DNA of 33,119 bases from Alphaproteobacteria bacterium (lineage in GTDB: Bacteria; Pseudomonadota; Alphaproteobacteria; UBA8366; GCA-2717185): contig JBBDQU010000037.1 of NCBI GenBank assembly GCA_040905865.1, positions 1 to 33,119 on the forward strand, in the 5' to 3' direction. Numbering within the stretch: the stretch's first letter is position 1; every line of letters begins with the position of its first letter. The notes below the pieces were generated by a model, which saw only the letters and a program-made list of their open reading frames with translations, was not told where the DNA came from and did no database searches. The position numbers were made by a program, and so were the translations under genes. This document shows, piece after piece, positions 15,538 to 24,626 of this stretch.

Positions 15538-16838
15538 ATTCCCATCCTGTCGCGCAATGCATACCACCACGAACCGACCGTCGAATAGGGTGCGCGCAGC
15601 CTCTGCCCGCCCGGAAACGGCACCCAGGGCAGTTTAGCGAAGGTATCGAACCGCGCCATGTCGCCATCCACCGCCTCGGCGAGGATCGCGCCGAACAGAT
15701 GCGAGCCCGTGACCCCGTGGCCGCTGTAACCATGCGCGAAATAGATCCCGTCCTCCAGCCGGCCAAGCTGCGGCACGCGCGTGAAGGACAGCGCGAAATT
15801 GCCGCTCCAGGCGTAGTCGATTTTGACGCCCGCCAGCGACGGGAAGACCCTGTCCATATTGGGGCGGATCTTCGCCACGATATCCGCCGGGTCGGTGCCG
15901 CCGTAGACAACGCCGCCGCCGAAGATCATGCGTTTGTCGGCGGACAGGCGGAAATAGTCGAGGATATAGCGGTTGTCCTCGACGCATTTGTCGGTCGGCA
16001 GCAGCGCCGCCGCGCGCGCCGCGTCCAGCGGTTCGGTCGCGATCATCTGGGTCGATACCGGCATGACCCGCGCCGCCAGCGCCGGCACCACTCCGCCCAG
16101 ATACGCATTGCCGCAGACCAGCACCGTCCTTGCCGTCACCGTCCCGCCCGTCGCGCGGATCGCGATATCGTCGCCGCGCTTTTCGATCCCGGTCACGGGC
16201 GACAGTTCGAATATCCGCCCGCCCAGGGTTTCCAGCGCCCGCGCCTCCCCCAGCGCCAGGTTCAGCGGATGCATATGCGCGCCCGACACGTCCATCATGC
16301 CGCCGACATAGACGTCGCTGCCGACATGGCGGCGAATGCCTTCGCGGTCCAGCATTTCATGCTCGTCCATGCCGTGGCGGCGCCACAACGCCTGTCTGGC
16401 TTCCAGTTCGCGCATGTGCCGGGCGGTATAGGCGGCGTAGATATTGCCGGGCTTGAGATCGCATTCGATACCGTATTGTTCGACCAGCCGGTAGATGATC
16501 CGCGCGCCCGACTGCAGCAACCCGCCGACGAAGGTCTCGGCTTCCGCGCCGTAGCGCCGGCCGATGCTGTCCAGCCCGGCGTTCAGCCCGTTCACGACCT
16601 GCCCGCCATTGCGGCCGGACGCGCCCCAGCCGACCCGCGCGCCTTCAACGACCGTTACGCCGTAACCCTTTTCCGCCAGGTGGATCGCGGCGGACAGCCC
16701 CGAATAGCCCGCGCCGACAACGCAGATATCCGCCGTTTCGTCACCGGCAAGGGGTACCGGCGTGCGGACAATATTGGCTGAGGCGGCGTAATAGCTGTCG
16801 GGGTAGGACCCGTCACCCGCATAGGCGCGAATCATCAT
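15534..16838 (-). CDS. puuB: FAD-dependent oxidoreductase, PuuB-like
   Basis: A 434-residue DAO-type flavoprotein. The FAD site DICVVGAGYSGLSAAIHLAE lies at residues about 36-55, followed by VTVVEGARVGWGASGRNGGQ. The start, with S-Y-Y-A-A-S-A-N, and the late G-Y-S-G-H-G-V-T segment match gamma-glutamylputrescine oxidase and its relatives. PuuB oxidises gamma-glutamylputrescine to the aldehyde, giving hydrogen peroxide and ammonia. It overlaps the glutamine synthetase gene upstream and the amidotransferase gene downstream by 4 bases each, so the three form one tight operon. The exact amine substrate may be another polyamine or a secondary amine. Confidence 0.85.
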   Translation of the reverse strand: MMIRAYAGDGSYPDSYYAASANIVRTPVPLAGDETADICVVGAGYSGLSAAIHLAEKGYGVTVVEGARVGWGASGRNGGQVVNGLNAGLDSIGRRYGAEAETFVGGLLQSGARIIYRLVEQYGIECDLKPGNIYAAYTARHMRELEARQALWRRHGMDEHEMLDREGIRRHVGSDVYVGGMMDVSGAHMHPLNLALGEARALETLGGRIFELSPVTGIEKRGDDIAIRATGGTVTARTVLVCGNAYLGGVVPALAARVMPVSTQMIATEPLDAARAAALLPTDKCVEDNRYILDYFRLSADKRMIFGGGVVYGGTDPADIVAKIRPNMDRVFPSLAGVKIDYAWSGNFALSFTRVPQLGRLEDGIYFAHGYSGHGVTGSHLFGAILAEAVDGDMARFDTFAKLPWVPFPGGQRLRAPYSTVGSWWYALRDRMGI

Positions 16839-18211
16839 ACGATCTCGAGATAGGCGCCGAACTCCAGGTCGGTGACATTGGAAGCGAAGCCGGCGATTTC
16901 CTGGCGCTTGCAGGCGACGAACATCGATCGCAGCGACTCATCGAAAAACGCCGGGATGATCTCGCCATCCTCGAAGGCGTTCACCGCGGACGCCCAGTCG
17001 GCCGGCAGCTTCGGAAACCGTTCGGAATAGGCGCGCCCCTGGAACGGCACCGGCGGTACGAGTTTGTTCTCGATGCCATACAGCGCCGCCCCGAGGATCG
17101 CCGCGATGACCAGATACGGATTCGCATCCGCGCCCGCGACGCGATGTTCGATTCGGCGCGATGCGTTGCCGCCGCCGGGGATGCGGATCGCCGTGGTCCT
17201 GTTCTCGTAACCCCAAGATACGGATGTCGGCGCATGGGTATCCGGGCGCAGGCGGCGATAGGAATTGAAATGCGGCGCGAAGGCGAGGGTCGATTCCGCC
17301 ATGCCGGCCAGCATTCCGGCGACCGCGCACGCGAAGACCGGCGAGCCCTCGGCGGTTCCGTTGTCGAAAACATTTTTGTCGCTCTCGTCGAGCAGGCTGA
17401 AATGCACGTGGAACCCGTTGCCGGATCGGGTGCCATAGGGCTTGGCCATGAAGGTCGCCGCGAACTGGTGTTTCCGCGCGACACCCTTGATCAGCCGCTT
17501 GAACAGCACCGCATCGTCGGCCGCTTTCAGCGGGTCGTCGGAATGGCGCATGTTGATTTCGAACTGGCCGACGCCGTTTTCCGCGACCGCCGCATCGGCG
17601 GGGATGTTCTGCTTCGCGCATTCCGCATAGACATCCCAGAAGAACTCGCCGAAATCGTCCAGCTCGTCGATGGACAGGATCGCATCGGAATCGAGCCGCT
17701 TGCCCGTATAGGGCGAAATCGGCGGCACGGCGCTGTCCGCTTCGGGATCGACGAGGTAGAATTCCAGTTCGGTCGCAACGACCGGGCGCAGCCCGAGTTC
17801 CCGGTAACGCTCGAGGATCCGGGCCAGCGACTGGCGCGGATCGGCAAGAAACGGCTTCGCCCCTTCCTCGAACATCCACAGGGGAATCAGCGCGCTGGGC
17901 CGCGACGTCCAGTTGACCGGAACCACCCCCCGTCCGGTCGGTATGCAGTATCCGTCCGAGTCGCCGCTTGCGAAAACCTGGCGGTTCCCGACAATATCCT
18001 CGCCCCAGATATCGACCCCGACAATCGACAGGGGCATCCGGATACTGCCGTCCAGGACCTTCTGCACCTCCGGCACGGGAATCCGCTTGCCGCGAAGGAT
18101 ACCGTTAAGATCGCAGATCGCCACCTGAAGGCTCGCGATTTCCGCATGCTCGGCGAGCCAGGAAACAACGTCCTCGGGCGGGCCGGCAACAACGTCTGAA
18201 TCAGGACACAT
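16835..18211 (-). CDS. puuA: Glutamine synthetase family protein, PuuA-like
   Basis: A 458-residue enzyme of the glutamine synthetase fold. Visible segments are the N-terminal VAICDLNGILRGKRIP, E-L-E-F-Y-L in the metal site, GVGQFEINMRHSDD, the glutamate-binding GNGFHVHFSL, PTSVSWGYENRTTAIRIP and RRIEHRVAGADANPYL. The pattern fits gamma-glutamylpolyamine synthetases (PuuA) rather than nitrogen-assimilating GlnA, whose N-terminal swap and adenylylation region are absent. It would ligate glutamate to putrescine or a similar amine with ATP. I chose the ATG at 18211 (MCPDSDVV); the 18 residues upstream look non-coding. It is the first gene of the coupled three-gene operon. Confidence 0.87.
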   Translation of the reverse strand: MCPDSDVVAGPPEDVVSWLAEHAEIASLQVAICDLNGILRGKRIPVPEVQKVLDGSIRMPLSIVGVDIWGEDIVGNRQVFASGDSDGYCIPTGRGVVPVNWTSRPSALIPLWMFEEGAKPFLADPRQSLARILERYRELGLRPVVATELEFYLVDPEADSAVPPISPYTGKRLDSDAILSIDELDDFGEFFWDVYAECAKQNIPADAAVAENGVGQFEINMRHSDDPLKAADDAVLFKRLIKGVARKHQFAATFMAKPYGTRSGNGFHVHFSLLDESDKNVFDNGTAEGSPVFACAVAGMLAGMAESTLAFAPHFNSYRRLRPDTHAPTSVSWGYENRTTAIRIPGGGNASRRIEHRVAGADANPYLVIAAILGAALYGIENKLVPPVPFQGRAYSERFPKLPADWASAVNAFEDGEIIPAFFDESLRSMFVACKRQEIAGFASNVTDLEFGAYLEIV

Positions 18212-18341
18212 GACGCAACCCCGCGGAAACAGAGCAACAGGTCCGGCATGGCGCCGTAATCTCAAACACCTGGAGACTCCTGCAGGAAAGGACTGGCCGC
18301 AACACCGTACAGCGTGAATATTCCCGCAATATTAACAGATA

Positions 18342-18373
18342 CCGTAAGGGAAACCTATCCGTTCCCCTTACGG
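18342..18373 (-). terminator. Hairpin after the ornithine decarboxylase-type gene
   Basis: CCGTAAGGG at 18342-18350 and CCCTTACGG at 18365-18373 form a 9-bp stem with a 14-base loop. Two more A-T pairs are possible if one base bulges. It lies 30 bases after the decarboxylase stop codon. The following sequence on this strand is only moderately T-rich (TATCTGTTAATATT), so termination is plausible but not certain. Confidence 0.5.
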
Positions 18374-18402
18374 CATGTCGGCGGGAATTTTCGGATGCCG
18401 GC

Positions 18403-19674
18403 CTAGATGCAGACGGACTGCAGCGGCGCGAATCCGTTGAAATTGACGGCGGAATACGTGGTCGTATAGGCGCCTGTCGACAGGATCTGTATCCTGTCGC
18501 CGATTTTCAGGTCGAGCGGCAGTTCATACGATACCTTCTCGTACAGGATATCCGCCGAATCGCAGGTCGGCCCCGCCAGGATGACCGGGCCGGTTGCGCC
18601 GCCGTCATGCGGCGTTACGAACCGGTATTTGATCGACTCGTCCATCGTTTCCGCGAGCCCCGAGAACTTGCCGATGTCGAGATAGATCCAGCGCTTGTCG
18701 TCATCGTCCGACTTGCGCGAGATCAGCACCACCTCGGCCTGGATGACGCCGGCATCGCCGACAATCGAACGGCCCGGCTCGAAAATCATTTCCGGCAGGG
18801 CGGGGCCGAAATGGCGCGTCATGGCGCCCATGATCGCCGCCGCATACTCGTTGAGCGGGCGGACATCGGCCCGGTAGCGCGCGGGCATGCCGCCGCCCAG
18901 ATTGACCATCCGCAGGGTGACGCCAAGCCGGGCGGCATCCTCGAACAGCCGCGACACCCGCGACAATGCGATATCCCACTGGCCGAGATCGGTCTGCTGC
19001 GAACCGACGTGAAAGGACACGCCATACGGATCGAGGCCAAGCGCCTGCGCCTTGATCAGCAGCCGCAGCGCCATGTCCGGCTCGCAGCCGAACTTGCGCG
19101 ACAACGGCCATTCCGCGCCTTCGCATTCCATCAGCACGCGGCAGTAAACCATCGCGCCGGGCGCCGATTCGGCCAGCTTTTCCAGCTCCGCGTCGCTGTC
19201 GAAGGCGAACATGCGCACGCCACGGGCATAGGCGTATTCGATATCCCGCTGCTTCTTGATCGTGTTGCCGTAGGAAATCCGGGAGGGCGCCACGTCATGG
19301 CGCAGGCACAGGTCGATTTCCGCCGGGCTTGCCGTATCGAAACAGGCGCCCAGCGCGGCCAGCCGCGCAATCACGGCGTCCGCCGGATTCGCCTTCACCG
19401 CATAAAAAATCCGGCCGACCGGAAGCGCGCGCGACATGGTGATGAAGCTGTTCTCCACCACGTCGGTGTCGATTACCACGCAGGGACCGTCGAAGTCGTG
19501 GGTCGCCAGATATTCCGCAATTCGCGGCGGCATGTCGCCCTGCCGTTCCGGCAGACGCAGGCCCTGCGCCGGTTCGGCGACAAGTGAAATCGCCGGCTTC
19601 AGCGGCGCTTCTGTCTGATATCGTCGTGAAGTCTTGCGCAGGCGTGCACGCACGCCCGAATTGGTTGCCAACAT
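18403..19674 (-). CDS. Ornithine/lysine decarboxylase-type PLP enzyme (fold III)
   Basis: A 423-residue member of the Orn/DAP/Arg decarboxylase family 2. The PLP lysine is K94 in R-I-F-Y-A-V-K-A-N-P. The phosphate-binding glycine loop is L-G-G-G-M-P-A-R-Y, with E-P-G-R-S-I-V-G-D-A-G after it. The active-site cysteine lies in G-P-T-C-D-S-A-D-I-L (C371). That last motif is typical of eukaryote-like ornithine decarboxylases. I chose the ATG at 19674 because GGAAGGGG stands upstream. A second in-frame ATG at 19533 would give 376 residues, closer to the usual family length, and is a real alternative. It would make putrescine next to a putrescine-glutamylation operon. Confidence 0.88.
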   Translation of the reverse strand: MLATNSGVRARLRKTSRRYQTEAPLKPAISLVAEPAQGLRLPERQGDMPPRIAEYLATHDFDGPCVVIDTDVVENSFITMSRALPVGRIFYAVKANPADAVIARLAALGACFDTASPAEIDLCLRHDVAPSRISYGNTIKKQRDIEYAYARGVRMFAFDSDAELEKLAESAPGAMVYCRVLMECEGAEWPLSRKFGCEPDMALRLLIKAQALGLDPYGVSFHVGSQQTDLGQWDIALSRVSRLFEDAARLGVTLRMVNLGGGMPARYRADVRPLNEYAAAIMGAMTRHFGPALPEMIFEPGRSIVGDAGVIQAEVVLISRKSDDDDKRWIYLDIGKFSGLAETMDESIKYRFVTPHDGGATGPVILAGPTCDSADILYEKVSYELPLDLKIGDRIQILSTGAYTTTYSAVNFNGFAPLQSVCI

Positions 19675-19958
19675 CGTCACACCCCTTCCAGTCCGGGCAA
19701 GGCCCGGTGAGACCAAAAAGGACGCGTCCGTCGTTGCATAAACCACGAAGGGCCAGCGGCACGTGCGTTTGCGTCTAGAAGTCGTCAATTAGGGGATAAA
19801 AGTTTTCAATTCAATAACGAAATCGGCTGTGACAAAAAATAATTCCCGCCTGTTGCCGGAAAGCGCGCCCCTACGCCTTTTTTAAGCGTCTGCCGGTTTC
19901 GCTTCGCATCGACCCTGACCGACGTTATGCTTCCGCGTAACGAAAACCGGAGGGCCGT

Positions 19959-21398
19959 ATGGCGAACCAGATGGACGGCCTCGTCGCCGTCGTAAAAAGA
20001 GACTGCCCGACCTGTGAACTGGTCGCGCCCGTGTTGAAACGGCTGGAGGAAACCGGCGTCCCCTTCATCGTCTATACCCAGGATGACCCGGCCTTCCCGG
20101 AAGGAATCAGCGGCGTGGTGGACGATACGACGCTGCAACAGTCCTTCCTTTACGATATCGAGTTCGTGCCGACCCTGATCCGCCGGGAAAAGGGCAAGGA
20201 GGTCGAACGCACCTTCGGCTGGAACCGGGCGGACTGGGAAAAGCTGACCGGCATCCAGGGGCTGGGCGAAGGCCTGCCGGAAAACCAGCCGGGCTGCGGG
20301 TCGAAAAGCGTCGAACCCGGCGTGCATGAACTGTTGCAGGCGCGCTATGGCGAGGTGCCGATGAAGGCGCGCAAGATCGCCTATTCGAGCTGGGACGACC
20401 CGGTCGAGCAGGCGTTCGGCCGCGGCTGGACCGACGGGCTGCCCGTGGTGCCGCCGACCGACGAACGCATCCTGCGCATGCTGCAGGGAACGCCCCGCAA
20501 GCCGGACGAGATCGTCGGCATCATTCCGCCGGACATGAAGGAATGCACGGTCGAGAAAGTCGCGATCAACGCGGTGATGGCCGGCTGCCTGCCGGAATAC
20601 ATGCCGGTTGTGCTGGCCGTCGTCGAAGCGGCGCTGGACCCGAAATTCTGCATGCACGGGCTGTTATGCACGCTCAGCTATTCCGGGCCGGTCATCGTCG
20701 TCAACGGACCGATCACCAGACGGATCGGCATGAACTGGGGGCACAACTGCCTGGGCCAGGGCAATCGCGCCAACGCCACCATCGGCCGCACGTTGCAGCT
20801 GATCGTCCGCAATGTCGGCGGCGGCCGGCCGGGCGAAATCGACCGCGCGGTGTTCGGCAATCCGGGCAAGTTCACCTACTGCTTCGCCGAGGATGAAACC
20901 GACGCCGCCTGGACGCCGCTGCATGTCGCGCGCGGCTGCAAGCCGGGCAGCAACGCCGTCACCCTGCATCAGGGGCACGGGCTGACCAGCTTCTCCGACA
21001 ACCGGTCGCGCACCGGCGAGGAACTGGCGCGGTCGCTGGCGATGCAACTGGTCAACGACATCCATCCCAAGGTCGTGCAGACGCCGAACGTGATCCTGTG
21101 CATCTCGCCGGAGCATTACCGCATCTTCGAACAGGATGGCTGGGACCGGGCGAAGATCGAGGACAAGCTGCACGAATACACCACCCGCCCCGGCAAGGAT
21201 CTGGTGCAGGGCGCGCATGGCGTGCCCGAAGGCGTCTCGCCGGAGAAAATGAAGGACATGATGCCGAAATTCTGGCGCGACCACGGACTGCTGATCGTGC
21301 GCTGCGGCGGCACCGCCGGGCTGCTGTCCGCCATTATCGGCGGCTGGAGCGGCGGCCGGAATCACGACGAAATCCAACCCGTAACCAAGGAGTTCTGA
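19959..21398 (+). CDS. Thioredoxin-fold protein, partner of the UGSC selenoprotein
   Basis: A 479-residue protein in two parts. Residues 1-105 look like a thioredoxin or glutaredoxin domain, with redox motif C16-P-T-C19 and a cis-proline-type segment F-V-P-T-L near 69-73. Residues about 120-479 form a long domain I cannot assign. It has many conserved-looking Cys, Trp and Gly residues: GRGWTDGLPVVPPTDER, NWGHNCLGQGNRAN, and the late V-R-C-G-G-T-A-G. There is no signal peptide or membrane helix. GGAGGG stands 4 bases before the ATG. The UGSC selenoprotein gene begins 2 bases after the stop, so the two are surely co-expressed and probably pass electrons between C-P-T-C and the U-x-x-C centre. 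That coupling is inference. Confidence 0.8.
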   Translation: MANQMDGLVAVVKRDCPTCELVAPVLKRLEETGVPFIVYTQDDPAFPEGISGVVDDTTLQQSFLYDIEFVPTLIRREKGKEVERTFGWNRADWEKLTGIQGLGEGLPENQPGCGSKSVEPGVHELLQARYGEVPMKARKIAYSSWDDPVEQAFGRGWTDGLPVVPPTDERILRMLQGTPRKPDEIVGIIPPDMKECTVEKVAINAVMAGCLPEYMPVVLAVVEAALDPKFCMHGLLCTLSYSGPVIVVNGPITRRIGMNWGHNCLGQGNRANATIGRTLQLIVRNVGGGRPGEIDRAVFGNPGKFTYCFAEDETDAAWTPLHVARGCKPGSNAVTLHQGHGLTSFSDNRSRTGEELARSLAMQLVNDIHPKVVQTPNVILCISPEHYRIFEQDGWDRAKIEDKLHEYTTRPGKDLVQGAHGVPEGVSPEKMKDMMPKFWRDHGLLIVRCGGTAGLLSAIIGGWSGGRNHDEIQPVTKEF

Positions 21399-21400
21399 GC

Positions 21401-21931
21401 ATGGCAGAAGAATTGTTCATGCGGGACCCGACGAGCGAGGCGTCCTCGACGCTGCGCACGCCGGTGCCGTTTCCCGCCGATATAACAGGCAAGACCATCG
21501 CGCTGCTGGACATCGCGAAGGAACGCAGCGACGAATTCCTCGATACGCTGGAAACCCGGTTCGTGTCGCAGGGCTTCACCGTGAAGCGCTACCGCAAGGC
21601 GAGCAATTCCAAGAACGCCGCGCAGGATATCGTGCAGGCCATCGTCAGCGAAGCCGACATCGTCGTCGAAGGGCTCGCGGATTGAGGCTCGTGTACGTCG
21701 TGCAGTCTGCATGACATCAACACGCTCGACAAACTCGGCATTCCCGGCGTTATCGTCGCCACCACGGAGTTCATGCCCGCGGCGGCGTCACAGGCGAAGT
21801 CGCTCGGCTTCGAACCGGCGATCAAATGGGTCCCGCACCCGATCCAGAACCGCACGAAGGACGAGCTGGCGGCCATCGCCGACGCCGTGTACGAACCGAT
21901 CCTGGAGACGCTGCGCGGTACGGTGAGATAG
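21401..21931 (+). CDS. UGSC family selenoprotein (Sec at TGA 21683-21685)
   Basis: The frame from ATG 21401 reaches TGA at 21683-21685 (codon 95), then stays open to TAG at 21929-21931, giving 176 residues. Around the TGA the protein reads V-V-E-G-L-A-D-U-G-S-C-T-S-C-S-L-H-D. The U-G-S-C motif names a known family of selenoproteins (Cys in some members), and the TGA falls exactly on the U. A hairpin starting 11 bases after the TGA fits a bacterial SECIS. The part after the TGA is clearly coding (LGIPGVIVATTEFMPAAA, LGFEPAIKWVPHPI). AAGGAG stands 9 bases before the start, and the thioredoxin-like gene ends 2 bases upstream. The U95-x-x-C98-x-x-C101 centre suggests a redox enzyme; substrate unknown. 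Simple gene calling would stop at residue 94. Confidence 0.88.
21697..21715 (+). promoter_or_regulatory. Candidate bacterial SECIS element
   Basis: The 19-base RNA folds as GUCGUGC and GCAUGAC (seven pairs, one G-U) around AGUCU, in which A and U can pair to leave a GUC tip. It begins 11 bases after the UGA. The E. coli fdhF SECIS has its upper stem-loop at the same distance with the tip UGCAGGUCUGCA; here it is UGCAGUCUGCA. It lies inside the coding region, as bacterial SECIS elements do, and would bind SelB. Confidence 0.82.
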
Positions 21932-21978
21932 GCATATCCCGCCTGTTGCGTCGATGGACGGCGCGGCAGGCGGGGTCC

Positions 21979-24474
21979 TTACGCCGCGTCCAGCAATTGC
22001 CGGATGGTCTGCGCCAGAACGGTGCGCCGATAGGGTTTCGGCAGGAAGGCAATGCCGTCATCGCCGCTATCGGGTGTCCCGACCGTATTGCCCGCTATCC
22101 CGGACGTATAAAGGATCCGGACATTCCGATAGCGCTTGCGCACATTTGCTGCGACATCCTCGCCATTCATGCCATGCGGCATGACCAGATCGGTAATCAG
22201 CAGGTCCAGCGGCGGCAGGTCGTCCAGCATGGCAATGGCCGACGGCCCGTCGCTCGCCGATGCAACCCGGTACCCCAGCATTTCCAGGGTGGCCGTCAGA
22301 TTGCCGCGGACATCCGGATCGTTCTCGACAACGAGCACATTCTCCGTGCCTCTCGGCTGGAATCCGACGGCCTCCGACGCGGACGGTTGCTGGCGCGGCA
22401 CTTGGTCCGTCTGCGGCAGATAAAGCCGGATCACCGTACCGTTCCCCGGCGTACTGTCGATTGTGACATGGCCGTCGGATTGTTTCACGAAACCGTAGAC
22501 CATGCTCATGCCGAGGCCGCTGCCCTTACCGGCTTCCTTCGTCGTGAAAAACGGTTCAAAGACGCGGGCGCGCACGTCGGACGACATGCCCGACCCGGTA
22601 TCGGACACGGTTATGACGACATAGGAACCCGGCGTCAGCCCGTTCGCGCACTTCGGATCTTCCGGACCGATCAGCGCATTCTCCGTCGCGATCGTAATCT
22701 TGCCGCCATCGGGCATGGCGTCGCGTGCGTTGATCGCCAGATTGAGCAGCGCGTTTTCCAGCTGACCCGGATCGATCACGATCCTGCTCACATCCGTCGA
22801 AAGACAGCATTCGATTTCGACATGGTCTCCCAGCGACCGCCGCATCAGTTCGCTGAGTTCCTGAATGAGCCTGCCGGTATCGGTATATTCCGGACGCAGC
22901 GCCTGCTTGCGTGAAAACGCCAGCAGACGCTGGGTCAGGTCCGCGCCCCGGAGCGTCGCGCGCAATGCGCCCTCTTTCAGTGCCCCCAGCGTCGTACCCG
23001 CCGCGATATGGTCGTCCATGAATTCCAGATTTCCCAGAATCACCGCCAGCAGATTATTGAAGTCATGCGCGATTCCACCGGTGAGCTGTCCAACCATTTC
23101 CATTTTCTGCGATTCTATCAGGCGCTGCTCGGATTCCACTTTTGCGGTTATGTCCCGGTTGATGCCGATCAGACGCACCGCTTCCCCGGCCGCATTCCGG
23201 TTCACAAGCCCGTAACTTTCCAGGTGACGGATCGTGCCGTCCGGCAAGATGAGACGGAACGTCGTGGAAAACTCGTTCTTCGTCGCAATCGCCTCGTCAA
23301 TTTCGCGGCGCAACCGGGCGATATCTTCGGGATGGACAATGTCCGTCCAGATCTCCGGCGTCCCGGTATATCCGTCTCCGGGAAGACCGAAAAGCTCGCA
23401 CATCCTGCCGTCCCAGACGATCATGCCTGACGCGACGTCCCGATCCCAGATGCCAATTTCACCAGCCCTGGTTGCGAGGCTCAAGCGCTCGACAAGGGTG
23501 TGAACCTGTTCCTCCGCTTCCTTTCGGTCCGAGAAATCGCGGCCGATTCCTTCGACACCGGAGAACATTCCGCGCGCATCGTAAAGGTAATGCGAACTTG
23601 TGGAAATCATTACCTTGCGGCCGTCCTTTGCGCGCAGGGCCACTTCATAATCCCGAACCGTGCCGTTGCCGGCATCAAGCGCCGCAAGGAACGCCATGCG
23701 ATCCGGCGGCGTGTAAAAGATATCCGAGGCATCGCGTCCGATGATTTCTTCCGGCGTATAACCGAGAAGATTTGTAACCGATGGCGAAACACGGACCAAA
23801 AGGCCGTTCGCATCCGACCGGTAATACATATTCTTCATGCTGCTCAGGATTCGGTTGAAATCGGCATCGCGGGCCTTTAGCGCCTCGCGCATGGAGGCCC
23901 TTGCTTCGATATCGGAGAACAATACGCACAGAAGCGCCGTCGCAGGCGTGAATGTCACCAACATCGCAATGCCGACAGTGCGGGAAAACTCATTGAATTC
24001 TTCCCCTGGAACCAAAAAATACCAGGGCAACGCAACAGCATGCAGCACGAGACCGAATAACAGGAAATTCACAGTGCGGGACGCCACAATGTTTCGCTTG
24101 CGCAGCCAGAAGAAACCCGCGCCAATGAGCGCTGATGTCAATATGACAACCGAACCGGCCAACGCGCCCGCCCCGCCGAGCGACAGTCGGTACGCAATCG
24201 CAATTGCGCCGGAAATGACGGCGACAGCGATACCGCCAAAGGCGCTGCCGACGCCAATGAACAGGGTGCGGGCATCGAAGATCAGCCCGGGTCCCAGTTC
24301 GAGCGGCGATGCCATGCCGACAACAGCCGCGGAACCGAAAAGGATTCCCTTGACGGAATTGTGGAAAGCCGGTCGTCCATCGAATCGTTCGTTGACCTGC
24401 GAGATCACATAAAACAGAACAATAAAAAGCCCTGCACCTTTTGTGAGTTCCGCGATCGTGTCGGAAAACGCCAA
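21979..24474 (-). CDS. Hybrid sensor histidine kinase with PAS and receiver domains
   Basis: An 831-residue membrane sensor. Residues 1-190 hold about six hydrophobic helices, resembling the 5TM LytS-YhcK input type. Two PAS domains follow, at about 205-318 (NLLGYTPEEIIGRDASD) and 330-445 (IGIWDRDVASG, W-T-D-I-V-H-P-E-D). The kinase core has phospho-acceptor H470 in G-G-I-A-H-D-F-N-N, an N-box at INARDAMPDGG, and G-boxes VSDTGSGM and GKGSGLGM. A C-terminal receiver (about 712-831) has D762 in ITDLVMP and K813 in LPKPY. The start is TTG at 24474, since an in-frame stop lies just upstream and the first helix begins at residue 13. No separate response regulator is nearby. The signal is unknown. 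Confidence 0.9.
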   Translation of the reverse strand: MAFSDTIAELTKGAGLFIVLFYVISQVNERFDGRPAFHNSVKGILFGSAAVVGMASPLELGPGLIFDARTLFIGVGSAFGGIAVAVISGAIAIAYRLSLGGAGALAGSVVILTSALIGAGFFWLRKRNIVASRTVNFLLFGLVLHAVALPWYFLVPGEEFNEFSRTVGIAMLVTFTPATALLCVLFSDIEARASMREALKARDADFNRILSSMKNMYYRSDANGLLVRVSPSVTNLLGYTPEEIIGRDASDIFYTPPDRMAFLAALDAGNGTVRDYEVALRAKDGRKVMISTSSHYLYDARGMFSGVEGIGRDFSDRKEAEEQVHTLVERLSLATRAGEIGIWDRDVASGMIVWDGRMCELFGLPGDGYTGTPEIWTDIVHPEDIARLRREIDEAIATKNEFSTTFRLILPDGTIRHLESYGLVNRNAAGEAVRLIGINRDITAKVESEQRLIESQKMEMVGQLTGGIAHDFNNLLAVILGNLEFMDDHIAAGTTLGALKEGALRATLRGADLTQRLLAFSRKQALRPEYTDTGRLIQELSELMRRSLGDHVEIECCLSTDVSRIVIDPGQLENALLNLAINARDAMPDGGKITIATENALIGPEDPKCANGLTPGSYVVITVSDTGSGMSSDVRARVFEPFFTTKEAGKGSGLGMSMVYGFVKQSDGHVTIDSTPGNGTVIRLYLPQTDQVPRQQPSASEAVGFQPRGTENVLVVENDPDVRGNLTATLEMLGYRVASASDGPSAIAMLDDLPPLDLLITDLVMPHGMNGEDVAANVRKRYRNVRILYTSGIAGNTVGTPDSGDDGIAFLPKPYRRTVLAQTIRQLLDAA

Positions 24475-24548
24475 ATCAGACTCTCGATCAGTTCTTTATC
24501 TTTGCTCTTCCAGCATGGACGGGATCTTCAACCAAACTATCCGCGTAA

Positions 24549-24560
24549 TTGGTTAACCAA
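24549..24560. promoter_or_regulatory. 12-bp palindrome in the AT-rich region before the kinase gene
   Basis: TTGGTTAACCAA is a perfect palindrome about 75 bases upstream of the kinase start, inside the only AT-rich stretch nearby. It is a plausible operator or promoter-region site, but nothing else supports it. Confidence 0.25.
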
Positions 24561-24626
24561 ATATTATCGCTATTATTGAAATATTTTCATCTACACCACC
24601 ATGGAATGGTGTCGCGACCGCGGCAA

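Noticed and set aside
21711-21926. Separate 71-codon gene in another frame after the TGA at 21683
   Set aside because: Its serine/arginine-rich product is a typical frame shadow. The frame continuous with the upstream part gives sensible protein sequence.
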